A stretch of DNA of 64,000 nt, from positions 8,556,001 to 8,620,000 of the forward strand of contig JAPQWV010000001.1 of assembly GCA_027422505.1 (NCBI GenBank). Reading direction: 5' to 3'. The notes below the pieces were generated by a model, which made no database searches, was not told where the DNA came from, and worked only from the letters and a program-made list of their open reading frames with translations. Both the position numbers and the translations under genes were made by a program. Each line of letters starts with the position of its first letter. The first letter of the stretch is position 1. Origin of the DNA: Craterostigma plantagineum. Lineage: Eukaryota; Streptophyta; Magnoliopsida; Lamiales; Linderniaceae. Shown in pieces: positions 1 to 11,311 of this stretch.

Positions 1-807
1 AAGTCTCAAATACATTCCCTTACATATATCGTCCCAACTCCGTTATCGTTCTTTTATCAGATTTTTATTTTTATGTTTATCGCTTATTTAGTTTATCGCT
101 ATTTATATTTGTATCAAACCAAACATATTTACTAGAATATTTAAACAACGGTTTTCTAAAGTATATAGTTCCTTTGGGTTCGATACTCGAATATTAGCCA
201 TTTCTATACTATTTTCGATAGGTACACTTGCCTGTTGAGCGTAGTTAGTTCGTCGATATTCGTTTTTATTACTCGATCCGCTCGATCAACAATACAGTAC
301 CACCGTTCCACCACTGTACACTCTGTGAAATGACGTGTAATGTACATGCATGCTTTTAATGTGGTAAAACATGATATCGTGATGCCATATAAACACACGT
401 AAGACACCTAACTCGTCGAATCACATAAGCACACAGTAGCACATAAATCATGTAAATCACTTTAGAACACATACTAATCTCGTTACTCACATAAGACATA
501 TATTTGAAACAAGAACAAATAAGTTTACGTGTTGTAGATGGATATTCCACCTACCTGTCCTCCTGCTATAGTCGACTAAGAAGCCCGGGGGAATCCCTAA
601 ATGTCGAACCTCTGAGCAAATAAATATTGTTAGTATGTTTACTAATTCTCGAATTAGCCTAAAATAATTAAGATTCGAAATTAAATTCGAAGTCAACGGT
701 CAACCTGTGAAAACCCTTACTAATTCGCCCGATTTTGAAATTATACTGAAACGGCCGAAAGTCTAGCTCGGCGAATTCCTCAATCGCCCGAACGTAATAA
801 TTATAGT
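1..807 (-). repeat. Gypsy-type LTR, family A, left piece (interrupted)
   Basis: Piece of an LTR lying on the minus strand and running off the window start. On the plus strand it shows the family hallmark CCACCTACCTGTCCTCC near 547-563, also present in reverse at 50067-50083 and on the opposite strand at 2521 and 23431. The stretch from about 715 carries the CGCCCGA motif typical of this family's upstream half. At 808 it is broken by a plus-strand LTR of the same family and resumes at 3507. Orientation and membership come from direct comparison of copies in the window; the Ty3/gypsy assignment rests on the TGTAATACCCG terminus. Confidence 0.7.
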
Positions 808-907
808 TGTAATACCCGTAAATTTGTGTACGGGATTTTGACATAATTAGCTATATGATTTTTGTAAAATAAGAAGGTGATAAATTAATTTAATGTCTTG
901 AATCAAA

Positions 908-932
908 ATATATATATATATATATATATATA
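908..932. repeat. (TA)n microsatellite
   Basis: About twelve uninterrupted TA dinucleotides inside the upstream part of the solo LTR. Confidence 0.9.
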
Positions 933-1619
933 GATCGATCCTTCCTATTTAATAGTTCCAAATTTAAAAGCAAAACCTAATAAACTAATATCTGAGAATA
1001 ATAGTAATTAAGACTTATATTGTTAGATAATGTTAAGTAAAGTAATAATACAGACTAAGAGATCTTGGGCTACAATTAACGTATAAGTTTGGCCCCAAAT
1101 TTTTACAAGATAAGCATTAATAATGACTTTGCTTAAGTTGGAGGGAAATAAGATTCACCTCCTAGTCTTATCACACAAACTTCTAAGATATCATTCATGT
1201 ATATCACGTTAGGTCACTCAAGAGGAAATAGAGAATAGACGATAAAAATTACAGTGAAAGAACCGAAACAGAGAAAGACTCTCAAAGAGTGAAGGCCAAG
1301 TAAATTCAACAAACTAAAAGACTTTAACAAGACAAGAAATCGGACAGAGGTATGTCGAAAGTTTTCATGATTAATTAACTTCAATATGCTTAGTATGTTT
1401 TAATATATATATGCCGATATGTGATCTTACCAGAAGAACTCGAAGGCTGTCATGGTAGAAAACCCTAAAAAACCTTGAATTACGGCTTTGATTCATAAAA
1501 GTTTATGTAGTGGAAGCTCTAATAAATTCAAAACACGTTCCGACTTTTAGATTGCACTGTTTTCTGGAATTAGCCTGATCTTTTAAGATGAGTTCGATGA
1601 TCTAGGAATCTTAAAGCAT

Positions 1620-2245
1620 ATTAGCAAGGTTATCGACATTGCTTAAGAATATCGATATAGGACATCGATATTTTAAAGTATACTATGAGCTCGATATTGT
1701 GCTATGTCTCGACATTTATTAGATCTCGATATTGTATGTATATTACATATGGAGGTCTCGACATTTTATGGAAAAGACGTCGACATCTATAAAGTCTCGA
1801 TATGTATAAGCCTCGACATTTGTAAGGTTGGAGTCTCGAGATTTATCTTGTTCAATGGGTAGAAGAATTCTCGACATTCCAAGAATATTTCGACATTTCT
1901 TTTCGATTTAGGATCTCGACACCCTCAAGACACTTCGACATTTAACCTCCTTACCAAACTCGATATGTGATAACATGACTCCTAATGATTAGTTTAATAT
2001 TATAAATTATAAAATGTTACAATTTCTATCCATTAAGGTTTCGATATTTACTGATTCGACAAGCTAGGAATATTACAAAGAGTTCGAGATGTTTGATAGT
2101 AATAATAAAGATGTCGATATCATTATAGAGAGGATTTGGATAGTATCATGATCTCGACATTTAAGGGTTTGACGTATAGTCTCGACATTTAAGGGTTCGA
2201 CATATGATCTCGAGATTTAGAGAACTTCGACATTGGTTATTCGAC
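1620..2245 (+). repeat. Degenerate TCTCGACATTT motif array in LTR
   Basis: Within about 600 bp the core TCGACATTT or TCGATATT recurs a few dozen times, often as TCTCGACATTT, separated by 10-40 bp of unrelated AT-rich sequence. It is not a head-to-tail satellite because spacers differ in length and sequence. The complementary motif TGTCGAGA is scattered in the same LTR zone of family B near 52760-53340. It lies in what should be U3, so transcription-factor sites are one possibility. Confidence 0.75.
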
Positions 2246-2525
2246 ACTTATATAATTTCAGCAGTTTAAAAGTTTTCTACACTTAATAAATTTTTGTATT
2301 TTAGGGTTGTGCTATTTCTAGGGTTTTTGATATCTAGGAGTTTATTTATTTTAGGAATTTCATTATTTTTAAGGTTTCCATGAATTTTAGGATTTTGATA
2401 ATTTTAGCGTTTTCGAAACTTACATGACTTAGTAAATATATTGATATGATAATATTTTTAATACTCAGAGGATCGAAGCGTAGGAAATTTACCAGATCTC
2501 GTAACTAATTGTATCGGGAGGACAG

Positions 2526-3219
2526 GTAGGTGAATTATTCATCTACAATGCGTAAACACTTATTTGAATTACGTGTTTTTATGTACTTCAATGATTTACG
2601 TGATTTATGTGCTTTACGTATATTTCATGTGAAATCACGAACTCATATGTTATCACGTTTATATGCATGACATATGCATATCATATCATTGGGGTGAGAT
2701 ATTTACACTGTATTGAGACGGTTGATTTGAAATATTGTTGAGCGGAGTATAATGAGATGTTTGTGATTTTGTTGTTGACTCGTTGAGGAGTCGAGGTTGG
2801 TACTCGTATGACACCTGACGGCAGACAGGCGTGATCGATTTGTCTACTCGGGCGTGAACGTCCCGAGGTGCAAAAGCGTCGTGATTATATTTTCAGCGGA
2901 GGGAGAGACCTGACAGGGCAGTTGCGTGATCGTCAAAATGCTGTCGGCGTAGGCTACCGCTTACGGAAGAGCGGCCTAGCAGGGCAGTTGCGTGATCGTC
3001 AAAACGCTGCTAGTGTAAGCTTCCGTATGTTATTATTATGGGCGCGCGAGGTGTCGAGTCTGACCTAGGGCCCTATGTTGTGTGATTTGAGACAGGATTG
3101 TGAGAAAAGAAAGAGTGAACATTGCATATGAGATATTGGGATCGGGAATGAGCGTTCACGTGCATACATGCATTTTTATTCACCTACTGGGCAAGTCGCT
3201 CAGTGTTTACGTGTTGTAG
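2526..3219 (+). other. Intron-like, inverted-repeat-bounded segment of LTR A
   Basis: Starts at a donor-like GACAG|GTAGGT and ends at an acceptor-like TGTTGTAG|G, 694 bp. The arm TCTACAATGCGTAAACACT (2542-2560) pairs with AGTGTTTACGTGTTGTAGG (3202-3220): 16 Watson-Crick and 3 G-U pairs. A stem ACTGGGC/GCTCAGT (3186-3192 with 3198-3204) sits just before the acceptor. The same arrangement is present at 23436-24070, 49381-50074 (minus) and, with different arm sequence, 53518-54560. The interval contains many ACGTG cores (about 2570-2660) and two hairpin units. Splicing itself is inferred, not shown. Confidence 0.5.
2905..3030 (+). repeat. Two-copy hairpin repeat in LTR A
   Basis: Two units share GGGCAGTTGCGTGATCGTCA and can each fold: the first is bounded by GACAG and CTGTC, the second by CTAGCAG and CTGCTAG. 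The stems changed on both sides while the loop stayed constant. The equivalent place in other family A copies holds different hairpin units. Confidence 0.7.
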
Positions 3220-3506
3220 GTACCGACTCTGACGCCGACGCGCGTCAAGACTGAGGCAGCTGGTGGCGGTGCTCCACGACTTTTGAGGGCAGGGCGGTAC
3301 ATGGATGAAGACCTGTGGAGCGATAATAGGGGTTTTTGTTCTTTTGACTTTTTGGGGCTACGCCCGTTGTACAGATACTACTATGTAAAATAATATTTTA
3401 TTATATTATATTATATTTTAGGAAAAAGTTTTTATTAGACGGGTCTTCCGCGACTTACGTTGCGAAAATCCGCCACTAATCCTAATTAGAAAACGAGGAT
3501 AATAGT

Positions 3507-4891
3507 ATTCGTAAATTTTAAATACACTAAATCGCCCGATTTATTGAGACGTTATGAGTCGTCCGATTTGTGGTCAAAATTAAGTCAATACCCGATTTTA
3601 AACTCCGAAAGTTGATCATGCTTAAACCTCAGATTCGCCCGAAACCTCATGAGTTTCGATCGAAAGTGAGCCGTCTAATTCACATTCGCCACGTGTTCAA
3701 ATCGCCCGATCATTTAGTAAATTAAGCTTTATATAACACGGCGAATCTCAATTCGGCCGATACTCACATAAACTCAAATCGCTCGATCGCTTAGAAATTT
3801 TAACTCATGTAACACGGCAAATTTTCTCGATCGCCCGAAACTCCTCGTACTGACCTAAATCGACTGATGCTTAAACCAAGGTAAATCGCCCGACACTCAC
3901 ACAAATTTAAATCGCCCGATTCCTTCAAAAATAGTGATTCTTTCGAAAATTTTCCTAAGCTTTTCAAGAACAATAACTACTGTAAAATTACAAAAATTCT
4001 TTTATTACTATAATCATCCTTGAAAATCTTTCTTAGTCCCCAGAAGCATCAAAAAAGATTAAACTTTTCGAAACTCCACATGTTACAAAATCACTAAGAC
4101 TCCTAATGCATCACATGAACCTCTATGAATATGAATCGAAACTTGAAACTCCTAGGGTTTTCTAAACATGATCGAGCCTCCTATGATTATCATAAAAGCA
4201 TGGATAAAGTTACATATTAGAAATATACTAAGCATACTGAAATTACTAAGGACGAAACTTTTGCATACCTCTTTTCGAAAATGTGTTGTTTGGACTTGAT
4301 AATGCTTCCACAACTTCTAGTTTTAGTTTCTGTGCTTTAGCTCAAAGTTCTTTTCGTCAAATGAAGTTCTCCCTCTCCTAATATTCCTCATATAATAGAT
4401 ATAAAAACGAGCATCTCGATTTTTGTGAGTGATTACAAGGTGACGTGTTTTTCCCCCAAACCTAAGTAATGTGGTTACACCTTATCATACTTGAATAATT
4501 TTGGGCCCTATTCATGTGCTAAGTCTAGCCCATTAGATTATATATTAATTCCCATAAGGTGATAAGGAGGTGATAAGGTGCTGAACGTGTAATCCCCTTA
4601 GGATTAAGCAACCCACCTAAATAATTGATTTGAACCTTCTAGGTTTTATTTATGTATTTAAATTTGGGTCTTTCTTGATTATACCTTTGGGCTTTAATCA
4701 TTTGGGTCTTTAATATTGTTTTAACCTTCATTTGGGCATTACTTTTATTCAAGCCCAAAATTTTATTATTTTAGTTTCATCCGAATTTTCGTTCAAAAAT
4801 ACTTCTTAGGAATTTTACTCCTAATATTTTGTTCGCTAATTATCTTGAAATTTCATATCTTAATCCCGCTTTAAAATTTGCGGGTATTACA
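3507..4891 (-). repeat. Gypsy-type LTR, family A, right piece
   Basis: Continuation of the LTR interrupted at 807. It ends GCGGGTATTACA at 4891, which on the minus strand is the TGTAATACCCG start of the LTR. Between about 3520 and 3930 the plus strand carries roughly eleven variants of AAATCGCCCGAT, matching the same zone of the LTR at 50200-50940. Downstream to 4891 is AT-rich sequence without coding content. Confidence 0.7.
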
Positions 4892-5007
4892 CATAATTCT
4901 CCATTGCACATGCTCGTATTCATTGTATGAATATCCTTAACAAATATAAAATATTATATCATGAATAAATCAACACAATTAATACATGTAAAACATACAA
5001 ATATTAG

Positions 5008-5122
5008 TATCCGCGGCTGCTGGCACAGAGTTAGCCAATGCTTATTCCCCAGATACCGTCATTGCTTCTTCTCCGAGAAAAGAAGTTCACGACCCGTGGG
5101 CCTTATACCTCCACGCGGCATT
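5008..5122 (-). pseudogene. Plastid 16S rRNA fragment (NUPT)
   Basis: The plus strand reads CCGCGGCTGCTGGCACAGAG at 5011-5030 and ACCTCCACGCGGCATT at 5107-5122, the reverse complement of the universal 515-region and the upstream 16S segment. The intervening GAAGTTCACGACCCG (5083-5097) is the plastid version of this region as I recall it. Only about 115 bp is present, flanked by unrelated AT-rich DNA, with several substitutions from the plastid sequence I remember. It is therefore a nuclear plastid-DNA insertion, not a functional rRNA. Confidence 0.85.
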
Positions 5123-5146
5123 AAATAATAAATGTAACATATTTGC

Positions 5147-5168
5147 ATATATATATATATATATATAT
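5147..5168. repeat. (AT)n microsatellite
   Basis: About eleven AT dinucleotides just downstream of the plastid fragment. Confidence 0.85.
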
Positions 5169-5639
5169 CATCCCGGATGGATAATGACTTCTATAATATT
5201 TGAATGAACGTTTGATAAATATCAGCTCCCGACACCGATTCTCTTGAATACCGCAATTTTGAGCAACGTCTTGTTTCAAACTTTCTTCACCTTGAATTAT
5301 AAAGATCAACGGGATCTTTCAGTGCGAATAAAAATCTCATAATCGCGATAATATTATTCTCGATAGCAGTCTTTGCTCAACATTTCATTTTCGTTTATTT
5401 ATCACAAATCTTTTGAATATTCACAACAAAAAACATATGCAACCATTTGTATTATTTGCCACATTCACTTCAGGGAATATCGTACGTTTACTTCAGGAAA
5501 TGTCGCACAATCGTTCAATCAAAATATTGACCATAATAAACCTTTTATTTTTATGTGTACTTAAGTTGCAACCCAACATATCAAAATTATCGAAAACAAC
5601 AAATTCATCAAACTGAATTTGGCATATAATCATGAAGGG

Positions 5640-6229
5640 TTAATTATTTTTTTTGGTCCCGTAACTTAGGGGTATGGCATTATAGGGATCGATAATTTAG
5701 GGTGTGGCATTATAGGGATAGTATGTTTAAAAATCGTGCAATTTATAGACATTATACCTGATTTTTCCCCAAAATACATCACGTGCCACGCAAGTGACCG
5801 ATTTTTATACCGGAAAACTGACGCGGCGCTGGACCAATGGCATGCCCGTTTTTCTAATTTTTCGGCGGACAGATGAAATGCCCGTTTTACAGAAATGCCA
5901 CGTCACTAAAATAATACGACTTGGCGTAATGTCAGAAATTAATTTTAAAAAAAAAAATCTCTGTAAAACGAGCATGCCATCGGTCCGACGCCACGTCGGA
6001 CCTTCCGGTATAAAAATAGGTCACGTGTGTGGCACGTGATGTATTTTGGGCAAAAATCAGGTATAAAAATTTGTCACGTGTGTGGCACGTGATGTATTTT
6101 GGGGAAAATCAGGTATATTGTCCAGAAATTGCACGATTTTAAAACTTACTGTCCCTATAATGCCACACCCTAAATTAGCGGTCCCTATAATGCCACACCC
6201 CCAAGTTACGAGACCAGAAAAATAATTAA
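5640..6229. mobile_element. Long-TIR MITE / foldback element
   Basis: The left end, from TTAATTATTTTTTTTGGTCC, is the inverted copy of the right end, with the inverted repeat extending about 165 bp (5640-5805 against 6060-6229) through GTGGCATTATAGGGA and CATCACGTGCCAC. Next to the right arm a segment of about 53 bp containing GTCACGTGTGTGGCACGTGA is directly duplicated (about 6007-6115). The core at 5815-6005 holds a further inverted repeat. No transposase is encoded. The GGTCCCGTAACTT terminus resembles Mutator-like non-autonomous elements, but I could not define a target duplication, so the superfamily is open. Confidence 0.75.
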
Positions 6230-8041
6230 ATATAAACATATTAACTATCAAAACATAACAAAATATTCAAAGAAAATTGTAACTAATCTTCTTTAATATC
6301 CTCATTAATATCTTATATAATATTTTCTCTGGAAAGAATTCTTATAAAAATATTTCCACATCCAAAATAAGTGCCCTGTAATAATAAGCAATATTAAAAC
6401 ATCGGACTAAGCAACATCCTTCAAAATAAAATATATTTTGAGTAATAGTAATATTAAAGAAAATTACTTTTCATTACGGAAAATTACAAATAATAATATT
6501 TTGGAAAAAAAATACTATCCAACATAGCGGTATCGATCACCGTAAACAAAGTTAGGAGCAGAAGATCCATCTTTCTATTTAAACGACATGGTTCTATAAA
6601 ATTTAAAATCATAATACGAATCAGTAATCTCATAATCTAATCTACGGCTCAATTAGGGCCAACTTCAGGGGCGGTCACTCCGAAGAAGATTTTGTTTCTG
6701 CCCCTCTTGATTTTGTTGTTCTAGACAAATTCTCCACCCCACAAAAAGGAAATTCCGTTTTTGCTGCGTCGGTTTTGGCTTCATCGTCTGTTTAAGCGTA
6801 AGTTTCCGCTTCAGCCTCTTCGGATGTGTCTTCTTATGCTCACCAAATCGAAACTTCATTTCTTTTATACTCAGATCAACATCGTTACTTAATTCGCAAA
6901 ATCAAAATATAACAAAATATATTAAAAAATATAAATAAAACTATGTTTTTCGTAAAACTTGTCAAAATTATTTTCACAAGCCAATCAAAATCTGGACCTC
7001 ACATCACATGTAGTGACGATAATCCGCGAAACTACTCATGCCATGTGTTTCGTTATACTTTGATTATATAAGTTTTAAAAGTAGTAAAAAATAACAAGAA
7101 AATCCGTATACCACAAAAATCATAACATATAGTATACAACAAAATAATATGTTCATGCGTCGTAGTTGATTTTTCACTTACTTCGCCATATCATCAAAAC
7201 ATATAATTCACATATAATATACCACTATTAAGCCATATCATCAAAACATATAATTCACATATAATATACCACTATTAAGCACAAAATAAAATTTTGGTAC
7301 CTCGACCAAACTTGTTGAAGAACTTCGACGGAGGTTGATCTCTATGGCGGAGGTTGATCTCGACGGCGGAGGTCGTGTTGTACGTGTTATAAAATCTTTA
7401 TTATGATTTATATTATATTAAGATTATGTTATTTACATTATGATTATTTTGATAATAATATAAAGAGAGAATTTATTGGGAGTAATATAATTTTTATACT
7501 TTGTTGTATTTTACAATGAAACTCAAATCACCTATTTACACTAAAATCATTTACTAAAATTAATTTAGTCATCTATACAACTCATGCAAAAATACAATCT
7601 TTTTATACACATCATCTTATCATAAATTCATGAGTCATTAATACTCCAAAAACATCCCCATTTAATCATACAAATATGATGATTCATTGTGATGATTCAT
7701 AATAATTCATTATTGATTCGTTAATTATTGTTTTAGCGAGTCATTGTGAATGGAGATCATGTCATATCATTGTTGTGTTCTCTCTTGTTTTGAAAGATAA
7801 AATTTCATGTAATCGTGTCAAAATTCTGCATTACAATCGAAACCAAGATTGAAAATCATAAGGCAATGCGAGAAATTAGCAATAGCCATGTAGAGGTTCA
7901 TTTTACATGGGTTAAACCAGAACATAGAGACGTCCAAAGTTGAAGATCGAATGAAAGGTCAAATCCAGTTAAAAAAGATAAACAAATTTGTAATTAATGA
8001 TGGAATTAAGGATGACTGTTATAAATTGGGGCTTATTAGTT
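6230..8041. other. AT-rich intergenic stretch, no gene seen
   Basis: No coding region or transposon end is recognisable. Two local features: a perfect 47-bp tandem duplication at 7185-7278, and a short imperfect repeat around GGCGGAGGTTGATCTC at 7325-7370. An open frame of 64 codons on the minus strand (6665-6859) has no recognisable domain. Confidence 0.5.
7185..7278. repeat. 47-bp tandem duplication
   Basis: Two adjacent identical units beginning GCCATATCATCAAAACATAT at 7185 and 7232. Confidence 0.9.
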
Positions 8042-9442
8042 GTCAGGTCCTATTAACATTTTTTGGTAGAAAACAGGCCCTAAATATTTTTTAAATAGAA
8101 AGAAGGACCCAAATAATATTTATGTTACGGATAAGGACATATTCCCAATGAAAAGTCATTTTTACCCTTGTTTATTCAGCTTTCCCTCCCAAACAGCGTG
8201 ACTTGTTTATTCGGTACCACTTCATCCCAAACTGGTACCACATTAGTTGGTATATTTTATGATTCCAATTTGGTAACGCTTCTTATGATAATTATACCAC
8301 TTTACTCCTTTCTAGTACCACATCTTTTATTATTAAATACCAAATGTACCACTTTACTCCTTTATAGTACCGCATCTTCTAAAATTAATACCAAATTAGA
8401 ATAGTAATATCTCGTACCAGTTTGGCTAACGCTTCTTATGGTAATCATATCACTTTAAACCTCTATGGTACCGAATCATTTTAAATAAATACCACCTGGG
8501 AATAAGTAATATCTCATACCAATTGATTAACGATTCATATGGTAATTATACCGCTTTACTCCTTTATAGTACCGCATCCTTTAAAATTAATACCAAATGA
8601 GAATAAGTAATATCTCGTACCAGTTTGGTTAACGCTTCTTATTGTAATTATATCACTTTACGCATTTCTTGTACCGAATCATTTGAAATAAATACCACAT
8701 GAGAATAAGTAATATCTCGTACCAGTTGATTAACAATATATATGGTAGTTATACCACTTTACGCCTTTCTGGTACCGAATCATTTGGAATAAATACCACA
8801 TGAGAATAAGTAATATCTCGTACCAGTTGATTAACAATTCATTATGGTTATTATACCACTTTACGCTTTTCTGGTACCTAATCATTTGAAATAAATATCA
8901 CATGAGAATAAGTAATATACCGTACCAGTTGATTAACAATTCATATGGTAAGCATACCACTTCACTCCTTTCTAGTACCACAGTTTTTAAAATTAATACC
9001 AAATGAGAATAAGTAATATCTCGTATCAGTTTGGCTAACGCTCCTTATGATAATTATAACACTTTACTCCTTTTTGGTACCGAATTATTTTAAATAAATA
9101 CCACATGAGAATAAGTAATATCTCGTACCAGTTTGGTTAACGGTTCAATGGTGTTTATATCACTTTACTCTTTTTTAGTACCACATCGTCTAAAATCAAT
9201 ACCAAAAGATTCTATCTTTGAATAGTTATTTCGTTTGGTACCATTTGAAAAACATCTAGTAACATAATAATAGCGAGAAATGCCTCTTTATATAACACCT
9301 ATAAAGGCATTTTCGTCAAATCATATTTTATGTCCTTTTGCTTTAAATTTATGAAAAGTAGATCCTTAAAACTATATTTTATATGAATAGGGCCTGAAAT
9401 CAAACAAAAAGATATGCAGTCCTGACACTCAAAAGGTCCCTG
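8042..9442. mobile_element. Candidate non-autonomous DNA transposon with internal array
   Basis: The left edge (GTCAGGTCC...CAGGCCCTAAATA) and the reverse complement of the right edge (GTCAGGACTGCA...CAGGCCCTATTC) are similar over about 50-100 bp, suggesting imperfect terminal inverted repeats around the 101-bp tandem array. No coding sequence and no clear target duplication was found, so the element boundaries are inferred. Confidence 0.45.
8300..9215. repeat. 101/102-bp tandem repeat array
   Basis: The marker AGTAATATCTCGTACCAG recurs at 8403, 8505, 8606, 8708, 8809, 8911, 9012 and 9114, a steady period of 101-102 bp. Each unit has GGTACC or AGTACC, ATACCACTTTACTCC and AAATAAATACCACATGAGAA blocks. 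Partial, more diverged units extend to both sides. Units differ by about 10-20 percent, so the array is not newly formed. Confidence 0.9.
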
Positions 9443-9502
9443 TAAATTGAGATAAGTAATCAGCAAGTGACTACTATTGTGACAGATGTGGGTCTATTAT
9501 TT

Positions 9503-10150
9503 GGGTTAGGCCATCTCCAAGTGAAAAACCTATTCTCAAACCCAAAATACAGCAAAAGTCACATCAAACGGTAATTCTTCTCCAACCATTAAACCTATTT
9601 TCAAACTCAAAAGAATATTAAAATATTCTTTTTCCACACCAAATTTTACAACTTTTCAATATTATCCATGTATCTTCATAAGTTTACAATTAGACAACAA
9701 CCACGCCAAAAAATTAAACAATGATATTATTTTAAATCCAATAATTATTAGTACAATAGTATTATATTTATTCTACAATAATATTATTTTAAATTCAAAA
9801 GTATTATAAGTAAAATAATATTATTTTAAAATTCAATAATAAAAATAAATGAGAAAACATTTAATTTTACAATATTAAACGTTATTTATATATCTTGCTA
9901 TTTTAATGGAATAAAATGAATAGAATATAAAGACTAATTAAAACATTTTGGGTTTAACACAAATTATGTATTAAACTGGGGTCATTTTGAAAGAGCTAAA
10001 AACATTTAGGTAGATGAATAGTACAATCCTATATTTGGGTTTTGAGGTGAGAGAAAATGATCAAAACTCATTTTAGGTATAACTATTGGTATCGATTGGA
10101 GAGAATTTTGCTACATGCGTTCCAGTTTACCGCACGATTGGAGAAGCTCT
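9503..10150. mobile_element. MITE with GGCCATCTCCAA-type ends
   Basis: The left end reads AGGCCATCTCCAAGTG and the right end TTGGAGAAGCTCTT, an imperfect inverted terminus of a kind common in plant MITEs (bounding a TCTCCAA motif). Matching subterminal blocks occur in opposite orientation, for example CTATTCTCAAACCCAAAATA near 9530 and TATATTTGGGTTTTGAGG near 10030. The interior is AT-rich and non-coding. Confidence 0.55.
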
Positions 10151-10679
10151 TAGGTAGTGTGGTGTGCGAAGATTATATGTACGTGATAAAATTACTTTGA
10201 AAAGACCCTATATCTGTTAATAAGGATTTGCTGTTTGGATGAAGGACTATGCGAGAAGATAATATTTCAAGTAAAGTTATCATTTGAAGATTTTGGTATC
10301 GTTTGTTTTATTTACTTTTGACTATGACGATGATTTCGAAAAGGACATCCACATCAAGTACGCCATTTTTTATATTCACTCGAAGAGCTGCCTAAAATTC
10401 TCGTGTACCTATATTTTAAAAATATGTCAATTTTTATTATTAATATCTGTTTTAACTTTTAACTTCGAAAGATTTTTATTCAACGTAGAACAACTATTTT
10501 GACTATCAAGAATTACGGGGTTTGAACTAACCAAATTTTATATGATTGTTTGTGTGGTATCTGGATATAAGATTTTCGTAAATGACTTTGTAGCTGGCTT
10601 TTTCGACAAATCAAAAAAAGACTAGAAACAACTTTTTTAATTGGTTTTTGACTTTTGACCTGTTAGACGAGCTTTTAAC

Positions 10680-11183
10680 GAACTATATTTTTAGTCCCAA
10701 TGTCTGAGGTATGGGCGTTTCTGGCCACCATGTTTTGAGGTGCCACTTTTAGTCGCTAATGTTATCGATTTTGGACGGTTTTGGTCCGTCGATTATTTAC
10801 GCTAATTTAGACGAAATTTTACACGTGCCCATGATCTCCTTTTACTCGACTTAAAACCTCATAACACATCTTATTCTTCGATTTAAACGAATACGAACAT
10901 CACTATACATCACTTTTGGAAATGATCGACAACCTTGAAAATAAGTTAAATGTGATATGTAATGATGCTCACATGCGTTTTAGTTGAAGAAATGATGAGT
11001 CATGAGGTGTTAAGTAAGTTAAGGAGATCATGTGCTCTCATGTGTTAAATTCTATCTAAATTAGTGATTACGTTAATCGGACGACCAAACGGCCCAAAAT
11101 CGGTAAGGTTGGGGACTAAAGTGACACCTCGGATCATGAGGGAGCGAAAATGCAAATGGCCCAACGGACTAAAAATATCGTTC
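10680..11183. mobile_element. Foldback / long-TIR MITE
   Basis: The two halves are diverged inverted copies: ATATTTTTAGTCC, GATTTTGGACGGTTT, GCTAATTTAGA, GATCTCC and GAAAATAAGTTAAATGTGATA on the left recur in reverse complement in the right half, meeting near 10930. Each arm is about 240 bp, so the whole element can form one hairpin. No coding sequence. Terminal ATATTTTTAGTCC resembles Mutator-like MITEs, with no target duplication resolved. Confidence 0.7.
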
Positions 11184-11311
11184 TCTTTTTAATAAACAAC
11201 GAAAATTCAATAACTAAGTTTATTCAAAATAACTGTCCAATTTAACAGTCAGCAATACAAAACAAAAACGTCTCTCTCTATCTTCCATCTCTCAAAACTC
11301 AAAACAGAGCT

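Larger units (their letters stand above)
808..3501 (+). mobile_element. Solo LTR, gypsy-type family A
   Basis: Begins TGTAATACCCGTAAATTTG and ends in CTAATTAGAAAACGAGG, matching the two ends of the minus-strand copy at 49092-51760 (2694 versus 2669 bp). The flanking 5-mers ATAGT at 803-807 and 3502-3506 are identical, as expected for an integrase target duplication, and no primer binding site or coding sequence follows, so this is a solo LTR left by LTR-LTR recombination. The last bases read GAGGATA rather than the CACCACA seen in other copies, so the 3' tip is slightly eroded. It sits inside another family A LTR of opposite orientation. Confidence 0.8.

Noticed and set aside
2868..3068. 66-codon frame with internal repeat
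   Set aside because: The protein repeat simply mirrors the two-copy hairpin unit in the LTR.
5008..5122. Functional rRNA gene or bacterial contamination
   Set aside because: Only about 115 bp, mutated, and flanked by plant transposon sequence on both sides.
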